DNA of 64,000 nt from Paenibacillus sp. YYML68 (GCF_027923405.1 NZ_BQYI01000001.1:625001-689000), one strand, 5' to 3'; counted from the first letter of the stretch, positions 1 to 12,080 are shown. A program made the numbers and translations. Notes: a model not told the origin generated them from the letters alone.

Positions 1-31
1 AGGGTCCTGGGAGAGTAGGACGTCGCCAAGC
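1..31 (+). rRNA. rrf: 5S ribosomal RNA, 3' end only
   Basis: These 31 bases match the 3' end of the complete 5S gene at 3558-3674 with one difference (cct for ccc in the loop before GGGAGAG) and end at the same CCAAGC. The gene is cut by the window edge. It lies 36 bases upstream of tRNA-Ile, so a 5S gene precedes the tRNA-23S part of this operon. Confidence 0.85.
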
Positions 32-33
32 GA

Positions 34-49
34 GCCCATTGTAATGGGC
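34..49 (+). other. spacer hairpin between 5S and tRNA-Ile
   Basis: Perfect inverted repeat GCCCATT-GT-AATGGGC directly after the partial 5S gene. No T-run follows, so it is more likely a processing hairpin than a terminator, which fits co-transcription of the 5S with the tRNAs. Confidence 0.5.
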
Positions 50-67
50 GGTTATGATGCATAGCAA

Positions 68-145
<78 letters not shown>

Positions 146-162
146 AACTTTATAATAATTAT

Positions 163-238
163 GGGGCCATAGCTCAGCTGGGAGAGCGCCTGCCTTGCAA
201 GCAGGAGGTCAGCGGTTCGATCCCGCTTGGCTCCACCA
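163..238 (+). tRNA. tRNA-Ala (anticodon TGC)
   Basis: A 76-base cloverleaf with acceptor GGGGCCA pairing with TGGCTCC, anticodon TGC at 196-198, T-loop TTCGATC and encoded CCA. It forms the Ile-Ala pair usual in rRNA spacers. Confidence 0.97.
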
Positions 239-258
239 TTTAAAGTGAAATTTGCTCT

Positions 259-279
259 TTGAAAACTGGATAACGAAAC
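259..279 (+). other. 5' arm of 23S processing stem
   Basis: This segment (starting TTGAAAACTGGAT) is the reverse complement, with one extra A, of 3414-3433 on the far side of the 23S gene. The two arms can pair to bracket the 23S precursor, as in the RNase III-type processing stems of bacterial rRNA operons. Confidence 0.7.
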
Positions 280-426
280 GAAAGCAATAACGCTGAACAT
301 CCGCTAAGCTGCGCAAGCAGCAAAGCAGCGATGATGATCTTTTAGCTACTAGCGAGTATTTCTATTTTTAAGCGACATTTGTGCGAAGCGCAACCGGAGC
401 GAAAAAATAGAAACGACGAGCAACAT

Positions 427-3356
<2,930 letters not shown>

Positions 3357-3413
3357 TAAATAATTATGGGATGTACATCTCATAAAGCTAATATAGAGCA
3401 TCAGCGTGCTTGA

Positions 3414-3433
3414 GTTTCGTATCCAGTTTTCAA
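3414..3433 (+). other. 3' arm of 23S processing stem
   Basis: Complement of 259-279 (contains ATCCAGTTTTCAA). It lies about 60 bases after the mature 23S end. A second local hairpin, TTTCAAGG-tgcaatag-CCTTGAAA, occupies 3428-3451 and competes with it. Confidence 0.7.
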
Positions 3434-3557
3434 GGTGCAATAGCCTTGAAAGTATAGATCACTATGTTCCAGAGAAGAAGTTAAGCTGCAAGACCTTTCT
3501 AAGGTTGGATATTTTGCAGCGGCTTATCGAAGTAGCATGATCTATGCAAGAATCCGG

Positions 3558-3674
3558 TTTGGTGATGATGGCGGAAGGGAACCACGCGTACCCATCCCGA
3601 ACACGACCGTTAAGCCTTCCAGCGCCGATGGTACTTGGACCGCAGGGTCCCGGGAGAGTAGGACGTCGCCAAGC
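3558..3674 (+). rRNA. rrf: 5S ribosomal RNA
   Basis: A 117-base 5S gene starting TTTGGTGATGATGGCG and ending GGACGTCGCCAAGC. Conserved internal segments CCGAACAC and GCGCCGATGGTA are present and the first and last bases pair. It lies about 200 bases after 23S and directly before a terminator. Confidence 0.97.
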
Positions 3675-3678
3675 AAAG

Positions 3679-3720
3679 AAAAAAGACCATGTATCGGCCT
3701 AGCCGCACATGGTCTTTTTT
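3679..3720 (+). terminator. rRNA operon terminator
   Basis: Strong hairpin AAAGACCATGT / ACATGGTCTTT followed by a T-run, five bases after the 5S gene. It ends the rRNA transcript before the exonuclease gene. Confidence 0.9.
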
Positions 3721-3771
3721 TACGCAGAACGAGAAATACTAACATGGATAATATGAATAGGGGGTGGTAGC

Positions 3772-4533
3772 TTGAGTTACGTCATTATTGACCTGGAGTT
3801 CAACGGACGGAAGCACTACGAAATATATCCAATGGAAATTATCGAAATCGGAGCGTTATGCGTAGATTCCAGTCTGCAGGTGATAAACACCTTTCAAAGC
3901 TACGTAAAGCCTCATTATCCGATCAACCGATTCGCTTTAGAGTATTGTAAGATCGATGGTTCAACTCTACAAAGAAGTCCGTCTTTTCCCGAAGTTATAG
4001 GAGCATTTATCGATTTTTGCGGACAATATGACAAGATCATTGCTTGGGGAAGTATGGATTTCCATAATTTATATATCGATTCGAAAGTTAATCAAGTGCC
4101 GGTTCATTGGCTGCACAACATGCTGGATATGTCCAAGCATTTCACAGGAGGTCTTCAGGAGGCATTAGTTACACATGAGATCAAGCCAATTGGACAGCAG
4201 CATTCGGCTTTGGATGACGCGTGGAACGCCTATCAGCTGCTGTGCAGGAATCCGAAAATCGTATTAATAGAGACATATTATCAATTTGATCCATTCAAAA
4301 CGGCAACAGGAGGCATTAAGAAGAAGATTGCGATGTCTCTCCAGCAAGCGGCTGAAGCGAATCAATACTTGAGCTGGGAGCAATTTATGGAGGAGGAGCA
4401 AGCCAGGGATTATATCCGCATTATGAATCTGGATGCACGTGAGATCGAGATGGTCCACAAGCTATTCGATAAATATTACAAGCAGACGTACAGTCGTAAA
4501 GTACGAGAGCGCATTCGTAAGCTGAACTCCTAG
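3772..4533 (+). CDS. DEDDh-family 3'-5' exonuclease (KapD/ERI-1-like)
   Basis: The 253-residue protein is a DnaQ-fold exonuclease of the KapD/ERI-1 type. Exo I is the DLE motif (D7, E9), Exo II has D96 in AWGSMD, and Exo III has H144 and D149 in HSALDDA, so all four acidic residues and the histidine of the DEDDh class are present. Such enzymes trim RNA or single-stranded DNA from the 3' end using two metal ions; the substrate cannot be read here. It is longer than Bacillus KapD, with an extra C-terminal part rich in charged residues. The start is TTG after GGGGGTGG. The gene stands alone between the rRNA terminator and a convergent membrane-protein gene. It is not part of the B. subtilis order here, where gin follows the rRNA operon. 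Confidence 0.85.
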   Translation: MSYVIIDLEFNGRKHYEIYPMEIIEIGALCVDSSLQVINTFQSYVKPHYPINRFALEYCKIDGSTLQRSPSFPEVIGAFIDFCGQYDKIIAWGSMDFHNLYIDSKVNQVPVHWLHNMLDMSKHFTGGLQEALVTHEIKPIGQQHSALDDAWNAYQLLCRNPKIVLIETYYQFDPFKTATGGIKKKIAMSLQQAAEANQYLSWEQFMEEEQARDYIRIMNLDAREIEMVHKLFDKYYKQTYSRKVRERIRKLNS

Positions 4534-4544
4534 CTGCAAGGCAA

Positions 4545-4574
4545 ACACGTCCTACTGCTTGTAGCAGGACGTGT
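4545..4574. terminator. hairpin between convergent genes
   Basis: Inverted repeat ACACGTCCT / AGGACGTGT sits between the two convergent genes and includes the stop codon of the minus-strand gene. T-runs on either side are poor, so termination is plausible but not certain. Confidence 0.5.
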
Positions 4575-5085
4575 CTTGATCATTAATTTTCAGCATACCG
4601 ATCTGTCTGAACTTCCGAAGCCGCAGCATCATCCACATTCTCGGTAGCAGCAGCCACACGTGCATGTACAGACCGAAGGCAAGCAGCTTCGGGTCTAGCC
4701 AAGGATACATGCAGGCGATGGCCAGCAGAACGATCCAGAGCAATTGGTGGTACAGTCTGCTTGCACGGCTTAAAGGTATGTATTGTGCTGGGACGTAACC
4801 GAACCAAGCCGCACGAAATGACCATGTCCACTTCATCGGAGCGCTCCCCTCTTTGGCGAGCAGTAATAGCCGCAGAAAGAGGAAATGCAGCAGTGGAGTA
4901 GCGATGACTATGATTATGAAATATAACGGCTCAATAAATAGCAGAGCAAAGATCCAGGCGACCAGCATAAGCAGCCAATACGTGCTTTGCTGGATGATCC
5001 CATGCCGGTAGCGCTTTAATAGCTTATAATGATAAATCGTGGAGTCTTGGGACAAGACTCGTTCTTTTTTTCCAGATACGGCCAC
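4552..5085 (-). CDS. multi-pass membrane protein of unknown function
   Basis: I do not recognise the family. The 177-residue protein has four likely membrane segments: two close together after a basic N-terminus (about residues 36-54 and 56-75), and two later (about 113-128 and 134-150). Many Arg and Lys lie between and after them. No enzyme motif is visible. It is one of only two minus-strand genes in the window (the other is abrB) and converges with the exonuclease gene; it diverges from gin with about 170 bases between. It sits where an accessory gene has entered an otherwise conserved order. Confidence 0.75.
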   Translation of the reverse strand: MAVSGKKERVLSQDSTIYHYKLLKRYRHGIIQQSTYWLLMLVAWIFALLFIEPLYFIIIVIATPLLHFLFLRLLLLAKEGSAPMKWTWSFRAAWFGYVPAQYIPLSRASRLYHQLLWIVLLAIACMYPWLDPKLLAFGLYMHVWLLLPRMWMMLRLRKFRQIGMLKINDQDTSCYKQ

Positions 5086-5197
5086 GTGTATGTCACCCGG
5101 TATATTAGATTCTATTAGTACTTATATCGGTTCATGTGTTGTGTAATGTGAGTCCGAATGCACCCGACAAGCATTTCCGGCATAAAATTAGATAAAA

Positions 5198-5230
5198 GCA
5201 TGTTTATTCTTGAGAGAATCGGACATACTG
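5198..5230 (+). promoter_or_regulatory. candidate sigma-F promoter of gin
   Basis: GGACATACTG at 5221-5230 resembles the sigma-F -10 (GGNRANANTR, one mismatch). GCATG at 5198 or GTTTA at 5203 could be the -35, with spacings of 18 or 14, each two away from the usual 16. Bacillus gin (csfB) is sigma-F dependent, which supports the reading. Confidence 0.4.
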
Positions 5231-5259
5231 GTAGAAAAGAAGAATAGAGGTGAAGTCGC

Positions 5260-5457
5260 ATGAATGAAGCGTTGCAGCATGAACTCACTTCCTCTTGCAT
5301 TATATGTGGATCCGAAAATAGGAATGGCATCATGATTGTATCCGAGTTTATTTGCGAGGATTGTGAGGCGGAGATCGTTCGGACTGAGGTTGGCGATCTG
5401 AAGTACCCATTTTTTATTCGTCAAATGAAGCAGATTCTATACAAAATGAACGCCTAG
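5260..5457 (+). CDS. gin: anti-sigma factor Gin (CsfB), inhibitor of sigma-G
   Basis: This 65-residue protein has the Gin zinc-binding pattern CIIC near residue 14 and CEDC near residue 35, and a length close to Bacillus CsfB. Gin binds sigma-G, and also sigma-E, holding the late forespore sigma factor inactive until engulfment finishes. The start ATG follows GAGGTGAAG. In B. subtilis csfB also follows an rRNA operon, so position agrees. The neighbours xpaC and yaaN that come next in B. subtilis are missing here. A possible sigma-F promoter lies upstream. Confidence 0.92.
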   Translation: MNEALQHELTSSCIICGSENRNGIMIVSEFICEDCEAEIVRTEVGDLKYPFFIRQMKQILYKMNA

Positions 5458-5480
5458 CTGACGCAGCTGGTTGATTCGGT

Positions 5481-5520
5481 AGCTCGTTTATGTCCGAGAT
5501 TGGGCGTGACGGGCTTTTTA
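5481..5520 (+). terminator. probable terminator after gin
   Basis: AGCTCGT (5481-5487) can pair with ACGGGCT (5509-5515) using one G-U pair, followed by TTTTTATTTT. The loop is about 21 bases, so the stem is modest. Confidence 0.55.
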
Positions 5521-5616
5521 TTTTACCTTGTGATTGATACAATACTGTTCATAAGAGTTCGTCTTAGGTGCTCTACAGTCATGTATGCCGATTAAGTAGA
5601 AATAGAGGTGCTAATG

Positions 5617-7206
5617 ATGGCTGAGAAGCCAAATATTCCGCTGCTGCAAGCGTTGGAGCGATATGCGGAGACAGAGGCGGTTCGGCTTCATGTGCCGGGG
5701 CACAAGGGTAGAGGCGAGGCATATGGATATGCCTCCAGCCATTATGAAGCGATTGTCCGGCTTGATGCCACAGAGCTGCCGGGGCTCGATGATCTGCATC
5801 ATCCAGAGGAGATCATTGCAGAGGCTCAGGAGCTGGCTGCGCAATGCTTCGGGGCGGAGGTGACGTACTTCCTCATTAATGGCAGCACGGTTGGCAATCA
5901 AGCGATGATTATGGCCGTATGTGTGCCGGGCGACGTGCTGCTGGTGCAGCGGGATGCTCATAAGTCGGTCATTCATGGGCTGATGCTTGCCGGTGTTCGG
6001 GCGGTCTTCCTGCGGCCGGAGCTTGACCCAATCAGCGGACTGTCGCTTGGCATCGATCATGACGTCGTCGAGGAAGCGCTCAAGCGCTATCCGGAAGCGA
6101 AGGGGCTGCTGGTTACAAGACCAAGCTACTACGGGGTAAGCCAGGCGCTAGAGTCGATAGCGAGCCTGTTGCATGCTCAAGATAAGGTGCTGCTTGTAGA
6201 TGAGGCACACGGTGCACATTATGGCTTCCATCCTGCATTGCCGAAGTCGGCGCTCGCAGCAGGCGCTGATGCCGTTGTACAATCGACGCATAAGATGCTT
6301 CCGGCGATGACGATGTGCTCTATGCTTCATGTGCAGGGATCGCGGATAAATCGGCAAGCATTACAGAAGGCGCTCGGGATGCTGCAAAGCTCGAGTCCGT
6401 CCTATCCTTTGCTGGCAAGCTTGGATATTAGCCGCCACTTCATTCAGCATCACGGAACGAAGGCGATCGAGGATACGCTTCAAGTGGTGCAAGAGCTCAA
6501 GCAGCAGCTGCAGACGTCGACACGGTGGCGGTGTCGAGCGCTATCAGCGACTCCTCGAGGTGAGCGACACGGCCGTCTGCTCGATCCGCTCAAGCTTGCT
6601 CTATACGATGAGACAGGGGCTCTAGATGGCTTCGCTCTCAAGAGGAAGCTTGAAGCGGAAGGGTGTTATGCAGAGCTCGCTGATCCGCAGCACGTGCTGC
6701 TAGCGTTCAGCCCTTCCAGCACAGGTGAGGACGCTACTAGGCTTATGGAGGCGCTGAAGCGAATAGAGGCTGAAGAGCAGCACATAGCAATGGCACTTCG
6801 GGTGGAGGCAGGCGTGAGTACGATAGCTGCAGAGGAGGATCGGACAGACTCTGCGGCTGCTGAGAAGGACTGTACAGCGTCGTCAACAAGAGTGCCGCTG
6901 TATGCCTGCGCTGCGGAAGGGGCCGAGCGGATGTCGGCGGAGCCGGTACAGCTGCATTGGTCAAGCCTGCTGCATGCGGACGACTCTAATCAACGCTACA
7001 TGCCACTTGAGGCGAGCATCGGGGAGCGCTCTACGGTTATGCTCGTTCCGTATCCGCCTGGAATTCCGGTGCTGTATCCAGGCGAGCGAATAACGCGAAG
7101 CACGGTACATTATGTGATGCGTCTGTTGGATTCCGGAGCGAAGCTGCAAGGCTACCAGATGGACGAGGCACGTATGATACCGGTATGGTGTGAAGATATT
7201 CGATAG
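5617..7206 (+). CDS. yaaO: Orn/Lys/Arg decarboxylase-family protein (YaaO)
   Basis: This 529-residue PLP enzyme of the Orn/Lys/Arg decarboxylase (aspartate aminotransferase fold) family has the family N-terminus HVPGHKG, a DEAHGAHYG motif holding the PLP aspartate, and the Schiff-base lysine in STHKM. The C-terminal decarboxylase domain ends with YPPGIPVLYPGE. Its substrate (arginine, lysine or ornithine) cannot be decided. Residues from about 400 to 440 form a low-complexity linker rich in Ala and Glu. GTG 5608 and ATG 5614 are other in-frame starts; ATG 5617 gives the best spacing to AGAGGTG. It sits 43 bases ahead of tmk, as in B. subtilis. Confidence 0.9.
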   Translation: MAEKPNIPLLQALERYAETEAVRLHVPGHKGRGEAYGYASSHYEAIVRLDATELPGLDDLHHPEEIIAEAQELAAQCFGAEVTYFLINGSTVGNQAMIMAVCVPGDVLLVQRDAHKSVIHGLMLAGVRAVFLRPELDPISGLSLGIDHDVVEEALKRYPEAKGLLVTRPSYYGVSQALESIASLLHAQDKVLLVDEAHGAHYGFHPALPKSALAAGADAVVQSTHKMLPAMTMCSMLHVQGSRINRQALQKALGMLQSSSPSYPLLASLDISRHFIQHHGTKAIEDTLQVVQELKQQLQTSTRWRCRALSATPRGERHGRLLDPLKLALYDETGALDGFALKRKLEAEGCYAELADPQHVLLAFSPSSTGEDATRLMEALKRIEAEEQHIAMALRVEAGVSTIAAEEDRTDSAAAEKDCTASSTRVPLYACAAEGAERMSAEPVQLHWSSLLHADDSNQRYMPLEASIGERSTVMLVPYPPGIPVLYPGERITRSTVHYVMRLLDSGAKLQGYQMDEARMIPVWCEDIR

Positions 7207-7249
7207 GACATGGATAGGACTATGATATTTTGGCAGAATAGGGGACAAT

Positions 7250-7894
7250 ATGGAACGGAGAGGTTATTTCATTACCGTCGAGGGCGGTGAAGGTGCGGGG
7301 AAAACGTCCGCGATCGTCGCAATTCTTGAGGAAGTTGCACGACTGGGACTGGAGGCGGTCTCTACACGCGAGCCTGGCGGAATCGAGATCGCAGAGCAGA
7401 TCCGAGCTGTTATTCTGGATAGGCGCCATACGGCGATGGACGGCCGTACGGAGGCGCTCTTATACGCGGCTGCCCGGCGGCAGCATCTGGTCGAGAAGGT
7501 GATGCCCGCGCTGGAGGAAGGCTGTATCGTGGTGTGCGACCGATTCATTGACAGCAGCCTTGCGTATCAGGGCTATGCCAGAGGACTAGGCATCGATGAG
7601 ATGCAGGGCATCAATGAATTTGCCATCTCGGGCTGCATGCCCGACCTGACGCTGCTGTTCGATGTGCGCCCCGAGATTGGGTTAGCTCGCATACAAGCGG
7701 ACGGGAGCCGTGAGGTGAACCGACTCGACCTAGAGGCCATGCAGTTCCATCATAAGGTCCGTGAGGGCTATATGGAGGTGCTGCGCCGTTATCCCGAACG
7801 GATTATCCGGATAGATGCGGAGCAGACGGCTGATCAGGTCGAGAGGGAAGTTCGTCATATCGTGAACCAAAGGCTGTCTCGGCGAGTATACTAG
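7250..7894 (+). CDS. tmk: thymidylate kinase
   Basis: The 214-residue enzyme phosphorylates dTMP to dTDP with ATP, an essential step of dTTP synthesis. The P-loop is GGEGAGKT at about residues 12-19, the DRY-type motif is [13 protein letters not shown], and the TREPGG motif is present. Length matches the family. It begins a replication and signalling group with darA, yaaR and holB, the Bacillus order. The ATG follows AGGGG, a modest ribosome binding site. Confidence 0.97.
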   Translation: MERRGYFITVEGGEGAGKTSAIVAILEEVARLGLEAVSTREPGGIEIAEQIRAVILDRRHTAMDGRTEALLYAAARRQHLVEKVMPALEEGCIVVCDRFIDSSLAYQGYARGLGIDEMQGINEFAISGCMPDLTLLFDVRPEIGLARIQADGSREVNRLDLEAMQFHHKVREGYMEVLRRYPERIIRIDAEQTADQVEREVRHIVNQRLSRRVY

Positions 7895-8048
7895 CACCAG
7901 CAATGATTTTCCGAAAGTCCCGTGCTCATACATGAAGGAATTTATCGAATACTTGTCAAATTATATACTAAGGTGTTGATGCCCTGTGAAGCATCGCTTC
8001 ATCGGTGTTACATCCGGGAGCTGGACTTACGGATTATGAAATCCTTGA

Positions 8049-8396
<348 letters not shown>

Positions 8397-8427
8397 TTGC
8401 ATCATATAAAGAAAGGTCGGAGGAGCT

Positions 8428-8874
8428 GTGAAAATTAACCCGGGCTGGCGCCCTGTCGGCGGTGAGTGGATTCGCAACGAGAATGCTTCTTCCCAGCAGC
8501 TACAGCAAAAGTCATTCCAGGACATGATGCACCACCAGGACGAGAAAGCCACCCGGGAGCAGCTTGAGCGCATGCTCAGCCAAATTGATATGCAAGGGCA
8601 GCGCCTTGCCAAATCAATGACCGTGCGGGAGCTCCGACAATACAAGCTGTTAGTCAAGCAGTTCTTAGAGGAGACGGTGCGCCGCGGTGTGCAGCTTCGG
8701 GATACGCGCGGCTGGGACCGCCGCGGCCGCTCCAAGCGGTACAAGCTGCTTGAGGAGATTGATCAAGGGCTGCTCGTGCTGGCCGACGAGATGCTGGCGA
8801 CGGAGCAGGGAAGGATCGAGCTGCTGCATAGGATCGGAGAAATTCGTGGCATGCTGATCAATTTGTTTTTCTAA
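8428..8874 (+). CDS. yaaR: YaaR family protein (DUF327)
   Basis: A 148-residue, largely helical soluble protein of the YaaR family. It has no signal peptide or membrane segment. The middle (about residues 50-110) is rich in Glu, Arg and Gln and likely forms long helices. The recognisable family core includes the VRELRQYKLLVKQFLEE stretch. Function is unknown; it nearly always lies between darA and holB in Bacillales. Start is GTG after CGGAGGAG. Confidence 0.88.
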   Translation: MKINPGWRPVGGEWIRNENASSQQLQQKSFQDMMHHQDEKATREQLERMLSQIDMQGQRLAKSMTVRELRQYKLLVKQFLEETVRRGVQLRDTRGWDRRGRSKRYKLLEEIDQGLLVLADEMLATEQGRIELLHRIGEIRGMLINLFF

Positions 8875-8902
8875 AGCGTCAAAGAAAGGAATTACCGTCA
8901 CC

Positions 8903-9880
8903 ATGCCGTTCCAGACGATAATCGGACAAGAACGCGTCAAGCAGATGCTTCAAGCAAGCATTCGTCAAGATAAAGTGTCACACGCCTATATCTTCGCAGG
9001 GCCGGGTGGATCAGGAAGGCGAGAGATGGCTCAAGCATTCGCAATGGCGCTGTATTGTCAGGTGTTGCCTGATGATGCATGCGGCGAGTGTCTGGATTGC
9101 CGGAAGGTGCTGCACGGCAACCATCCCGATCTGCACTGGCTAGCCCCTGACGGCGCTTCGATTAAGATTGAGCAGATCCGCGAGCTGCAGAAGCAATTCG
9201 CGTACCGCTCAACGGTGTCCGGCGTGAAGATGTATGTGCTCGAGAGCGCGGATAAGATGACGCCTCAGGCCGCCAACAGCCTGCTGAAGTTTCTGGAGGA
9301 GCCCAGCTCACAGGTTGTAGCTGTGTTGATTACGGATAATGGACAAGCGCTTCTGCCGACGATTCGTTCTCGCGCTCAATGGGTGCCGTTCGTGCCGATG
9401 GCGCGAGCGCGGATGGAGGAGGTGCTGCTTGCAGAAGGACATTCGTCCGTTCTCGTCCAAATCGCGGTGCATTTGGCAGCAGGTCCTGAGCGGGCGCGTG
9501 AGATGATTCAAGGAAATGGGTTTGCAGAAATTCGAAATCTAGTGATACAATTGGCTAGAGAGAGCTTAACCCGCTTGCCGTCGGCCTTTGTAACCGCTCA
9601 GCAAAAGCTGGCGAAGGGGGAGCTAGCAGACAAGCTCTCGTTATGGCTCGATATGCTGATTCTATGGCTGAAGGATATGGTAAGGCTTGGAGCCGGCAGT
9701 CGGGATCAGCTGATCTATTCGGACCAGGCAGATTGGATGGTGCGTGAAGCACTGAATCACCCGGTCCAGCATTGGATCGACTGTCTGGAGCAGGCGGTCG
9801 AGACGCAGAAGCGGCTGCGATTTCATGCGAATCCCCAGCTTTCGCTGGAGCATATATTGATGAAGCTGAAGGGGGTGTAG
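8903..9880 (+). CDS. holB: DNA polymerase III subunit delta'
   Basis: A 325-residue clamp-loader subunit. It starts FQTIIGQERVKQML and has the AAA+ nucleotide-site region AGPGGSGRREMAQAF (about residues 33-47), a degenerate P-loop in which the usual GKT becomes RRE. A zinc-binding set of four cysteines (CQ, CGEC, CRK) lies near residues 50-70, and SRAQ stands at the SRC motif. It loads the sliding clamp together with DnaX and HolA. The ATG follows AAAGGA with long spacing. The next gene, ricT, starts 3 bases after its stop. Confidence 0.95.
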   Translation: MPFQTIIGQERVKQMLQASIRQDKVSHAYIFAGPGGSGRREMAQAFAMALYCQVLPDDACGECLDCRKVLHGNHPDLHWLAPDGASIKIEQIRELQKQFAYRSTVSGVKMYVLESADKMTPQAANSLLKFLEEPSSQVVAVLITDNGQALLPTIRSRAQWVPFVPMARARMEEVLLAEGHSSVLVQIAVHLAAGPERAREMIQGNGFAEIRNLVIQLARESLTRLPSAFVTAQQKLAKGELADKLSLWLDMLILWLKDMVRLGAGSRDQLIYSDQADWMVREALNHPVQHWIDCLEQAVETQKRLRFHANPQLSLEHILMKLKGV

Positions 9881-9882
9881 GA

Positions 9883-10686
9883 TTGTTCTCGGTTGTAGGG
9901 GTTCGGTTTAAGAAAGCAGGGAAAATTTATTACTTCGATCCGAGCGAGCTGCCGGTTGATCGGGACAGCGCGGTGATCGTGGAGACGGCACGCGGCGTCG
10001 AATATGGCAAGGTCGTGATCGGAAGGCGAACGGTCGGGGAAGATGACGTGGTACTTCCATTGAAGAAGGTGATCCGCATTGCGGACCACCAGGATGCGCA
10101 GCTCGTGGAGGATAATAAGCAGGCAGCGAAGAACGCTTTTTCGATATGTCAGGATAAGATCAAGGATCACCAGCTCCGGATGAAGCTGGTCGATGTTGAA
10201 TATACATTCGATCGCAACAAAATTATTTTTTATTTCACGGCTGAAGGTCGGGTTGATTTCCGTGAGCTTGTGAAGGACTTGGCCAGCGTATTCCGTACAC
10301 GAATAGAGCTTAGGCAAATCGGCGTGCGCGATGAGGCCAAGATGCTCGGAGGCATCGGTCCTTGCGGACGCATTCTGTGCTGCTCCTCGTTCCTCGGCGA
10401 TTTCGAGCCTGTATCCATTAAGATGGCGAAGGATCAGAATCTCTCGCTCAATCCTACCAAAATATCGGGGCTGTGTGGACGACTAATGTGCTGCCTGAAG
10501 TATGAACACGATAATTATGAAAGCGCCAAGGATGAGCTGCCGCGAGTCGGTAGTGAAGTCGTCACTTCGTATGGCAACGGACGTCTAATCTCGTTGAACG
10601 TGTCCGAGCGGACGGCGAAGGTACAGGTGTTCGACCTGAAGAAGGTGATGGACCTTCCGCTGGATGATGTAGTGGAGCAGCATTAA
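9883..10686 (+). CDS. ricT: RicT (YaaT), regulatory iron-sulfur subunit
   Basis: A 267-residue PSP1-domain protein. Cysteine clusters CGRILCCSS (about residues 162-170) and CGRLMCC (about 198-204) match the family and are thought to hold the Fe-S clusters of the RicA-RicF-RicT complex. In Bacillus the complex acts with RNase Y in mRNA maturation and affects Spo0A activation, biofilm and competence. A TTG start two bases after the holB stop fits the family N-terminus [12 protein letters not shown]; the longer reading to 9772 lies inside holB and is unlikely. GGGGG precedes the start. Confidence 0.92.
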   Translation: MFSVVGVRFKKAGKIYYFDPSELPVDRDSAVIVETARGVEYGKVVIGRRTVGEDDVVLPLKKVIRIADHQDAQLVEDNKQAAKNAFSICQDKIKDHQLRMKLVDVEYTFDRNKIIFYFTAEGRVDFRELVKDLASVFRTRIELRQIGVRDEAKMLGGIGPCGRILCCSSFLGDFEPVSIKMAKDQNLSLNPTKISGLCGRLMCCLKYEHDNYESAKDELPRVGSEVVTSYGNGRLISLNVSERTAKVQVFDLKKVMDLPLDDVVEQH

Positions 10687-10733
10687 TTGAGCACGAGGCA
10701 ACGGTTCTTTCGATTGAGGTGATGGCAGTCGTG

Positions 10734-11087
10734 GTGAAAAAAGACAGTTTCGTTCAAATTGATCGAATGGAAGAACAGATGGGTGCTTTATATACAGAGC
10801 TTGGACAAATCAAGCAGCACATTATTGAACTGCTCGAGGAGAACAAGCGGTTAAGTATTGAAAATGATCAGCTGCGCAAGCTGTTGAAGCATGATACGGC
10901 AGCGGCTGCTCCCGATGAGCATACGAAGGAGCAGGCGTCGTCAGCTGCGGCGAAGGAAGTGACGGGCGAGGGGCTGGATAATCTCGCACGCATTTATCAC
11001 GAAGGCTTTCATATTTGCAACGTGAACTATGGACACCTTCGTACGGAAGGTGATTGTTTGTTTTGTATGTCTTTTCTAAATAAATAA
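10734..11087 (+). CDS. yabA: replication initiation control protein YabA
   Basis: The 117-residue protein has an N-terminal leucine-rich coiled coil (about residues 8-50) for tetramer formation, a variable linker, and a C-terminal zinc domain with H and C in HICNV and C..C in CLFC. YabA binds DnaA and the clamp DnaN and limits re-initiation of chromosome replication. Start codon choice is uncertain: GTG 10734 fits the family length and GAGGTGATGG upstream, but GTG 10719, ATG 10722 and GTG 10731 are in frame. It follows holB and ricT, and a clear terminator ends the group. Confidence 0.92.
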   Translation: MKKDSFVQIDRMEEQMGALYTELGQIKQHIIELLEENKRLSIENDQLRKLLKHDTAAAAPDEHTKEQASSAAAKEVTGEGLDNLARIYHEGFHICNVNYGHLRTEGDCLFCMSFLNK

Positions 11088-11093
11088 AGCGTG

Positions 11094-11129
11094 AACCGTA
11101 GGGAGGCAAGCCTTCTCTACGGTTTTTTT
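11094..11129 (+). terminator. terminator after yabA
   Basis: AACCGTAGGGAGGC-aag-CCTTCTCTACGGTT hairpin followed by T's, six bases after the yabA stop. Confidence 0.92.
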
Positions 11130-11194
11130 GGAGAGCGCGGCACCATCGGATGTTGGAATTTGGAGTGAGGCTCTCATTTTGGAGGCGTTGACGT

Positions 11195-11974
11195 TTGGAT
11201 CAAGAGCAGGTACCGATCTATGAGAAGGAACGTATTGATGATTTGTTAACCCAGGATTTGAGAATTATACAGAGTGAGGAAGTATTCAGCTTCTCGCTGG
11301 ATGCTGTTCTGCTGGCGAGATTTTGCTCCATTCCGCAGCGCGGACGTATTGTCGATCTGTGCACGGGTAATGGCGTCATCCCGCTGCTGCTCTCGACACG
11401 GACGAAGGCGCACATTACGGGAGTGGAGATCCAGCCTAGACTTGCGGAGATGGGTCAGCGGAATGTGAGGCTGAACGCTCTGGATGAGCGAGTCGACATT
11501 GTTCATGGCGATCTTCGTGAAGCGCTGCAGCAATTCGGGCAAGGTCAGTTCGACGCAGTGACCGTTAACCCGCCTTACCTTCCCGTGCCGAATGGTGATC
11601 AGAATGTGAATGAGCATGTGGCTGCTGCCCGTCATGAGCTGTTCTGCACACTGGAGGATGTGATTCGCATCTCGAGCCGATTGGTGCGTACCGGCGGCAA
11701 GGTGGCGATGGTGCACCGTCCAAGCCGCCTCGTGGACATCATGACGCTGATGCGTCAATACCGGCTTGAGCCGAAGCGGATTCGATTCGTTCATCCGAGG
11801 GCAGGGCAGGAGGCGAACATTGTATTAATAGAAGGTATTCGCGATGGGAGGCCGGAGCTGCGAATGCTGCCGCCGCTTGTCGTCTACAAGTCACAGCATG
11901 AATACAGCGACGAGCTGATGGACGTGTATTACGGTCACCGGCTAACGCTGGAGCACGATCCCGACACGTATTAA
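11195..11974 (+). CDS. trmN6: tRNA methyltransferase, TrmN6 type (YabB)
   Basis: A 259-residue SAM-dependent methyltransferase. Motif I is VDLCTGNGVIPLLL (about residues 53-66) and the catalytic NPPY motif is VNPPYLP (about 128-134), typical of N6-adenine methylation. E. coli TrmN6 methylates A37 of tRNA-Val; the Bacillus member is assigned by homology only. The TTG start follows GGAGG with 9 bases spacing. In B. subtilis yazA follows; here a 209-base repeat-containing gap follows instead. Confidence 0.9.
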   Translation: MDQEQVPIYEKERIDDLLTQDLRIIQSEEVFSFSLDAVLLARFCSIPQRGRIVDLCTGNGVIPLLLSTRTKAHITGVEIQPRLAEMGQRNVRLNALDERVDIVHGDLREALQQFGQGQFDAVTVNPPYLPVPNGDQNVNEHVAAARHELFCTLEDVIRISSRLVRTGGKVAMVHRPSRLVDIMTLMRQYRLEPKRIRFVHPRAGQEANIVLIEGIRDGRPELRMLPPLVVYKSQHEYSDELMDVYYGHRLTLEHDPDTY

Positions 11975-11986
11975 TAGAAAAAGCCT

Positions 11987-12013
11987 TGCCGCTCACGCGG
12001 CACCTTCAGGTGA
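11987..12013. repeat. hairpin repeat A, copy 1
   Basis: A 27-base unit made of two tiny hairpins, GCCGC-tcac-GCGGC and ACCT-tc-AGGT. An identical copy starts at 12054. It lies 12 bases after the trmN6 stop. Confidence 0.9.
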
Positions 12014-12014
12014 A

Positions 12015-12049
12015 CCGATATTCACGGAACCTGTTATTTCAGGATAAAA
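12015..12049. repeat. hairpin repeat B, copy 1
   Basis: A 35-base unit starting CCGATATTCACGG and including the small hairpin CCTG-ttattt-CAGG, ending in GATAAAA. An identical copy is at 12142. Confidence 0.9.
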
Positions 12050-12053
12050 ACTA

Positions 12054-12080
12054 TGCCGCTCACGCGGCACCTTCAGGTGA
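12054..12080. repeat. hairpin repeat A, copy 2
   Basis: Exact second copy of the 27-base unit at 11987-12013. Confidence 0.9.
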
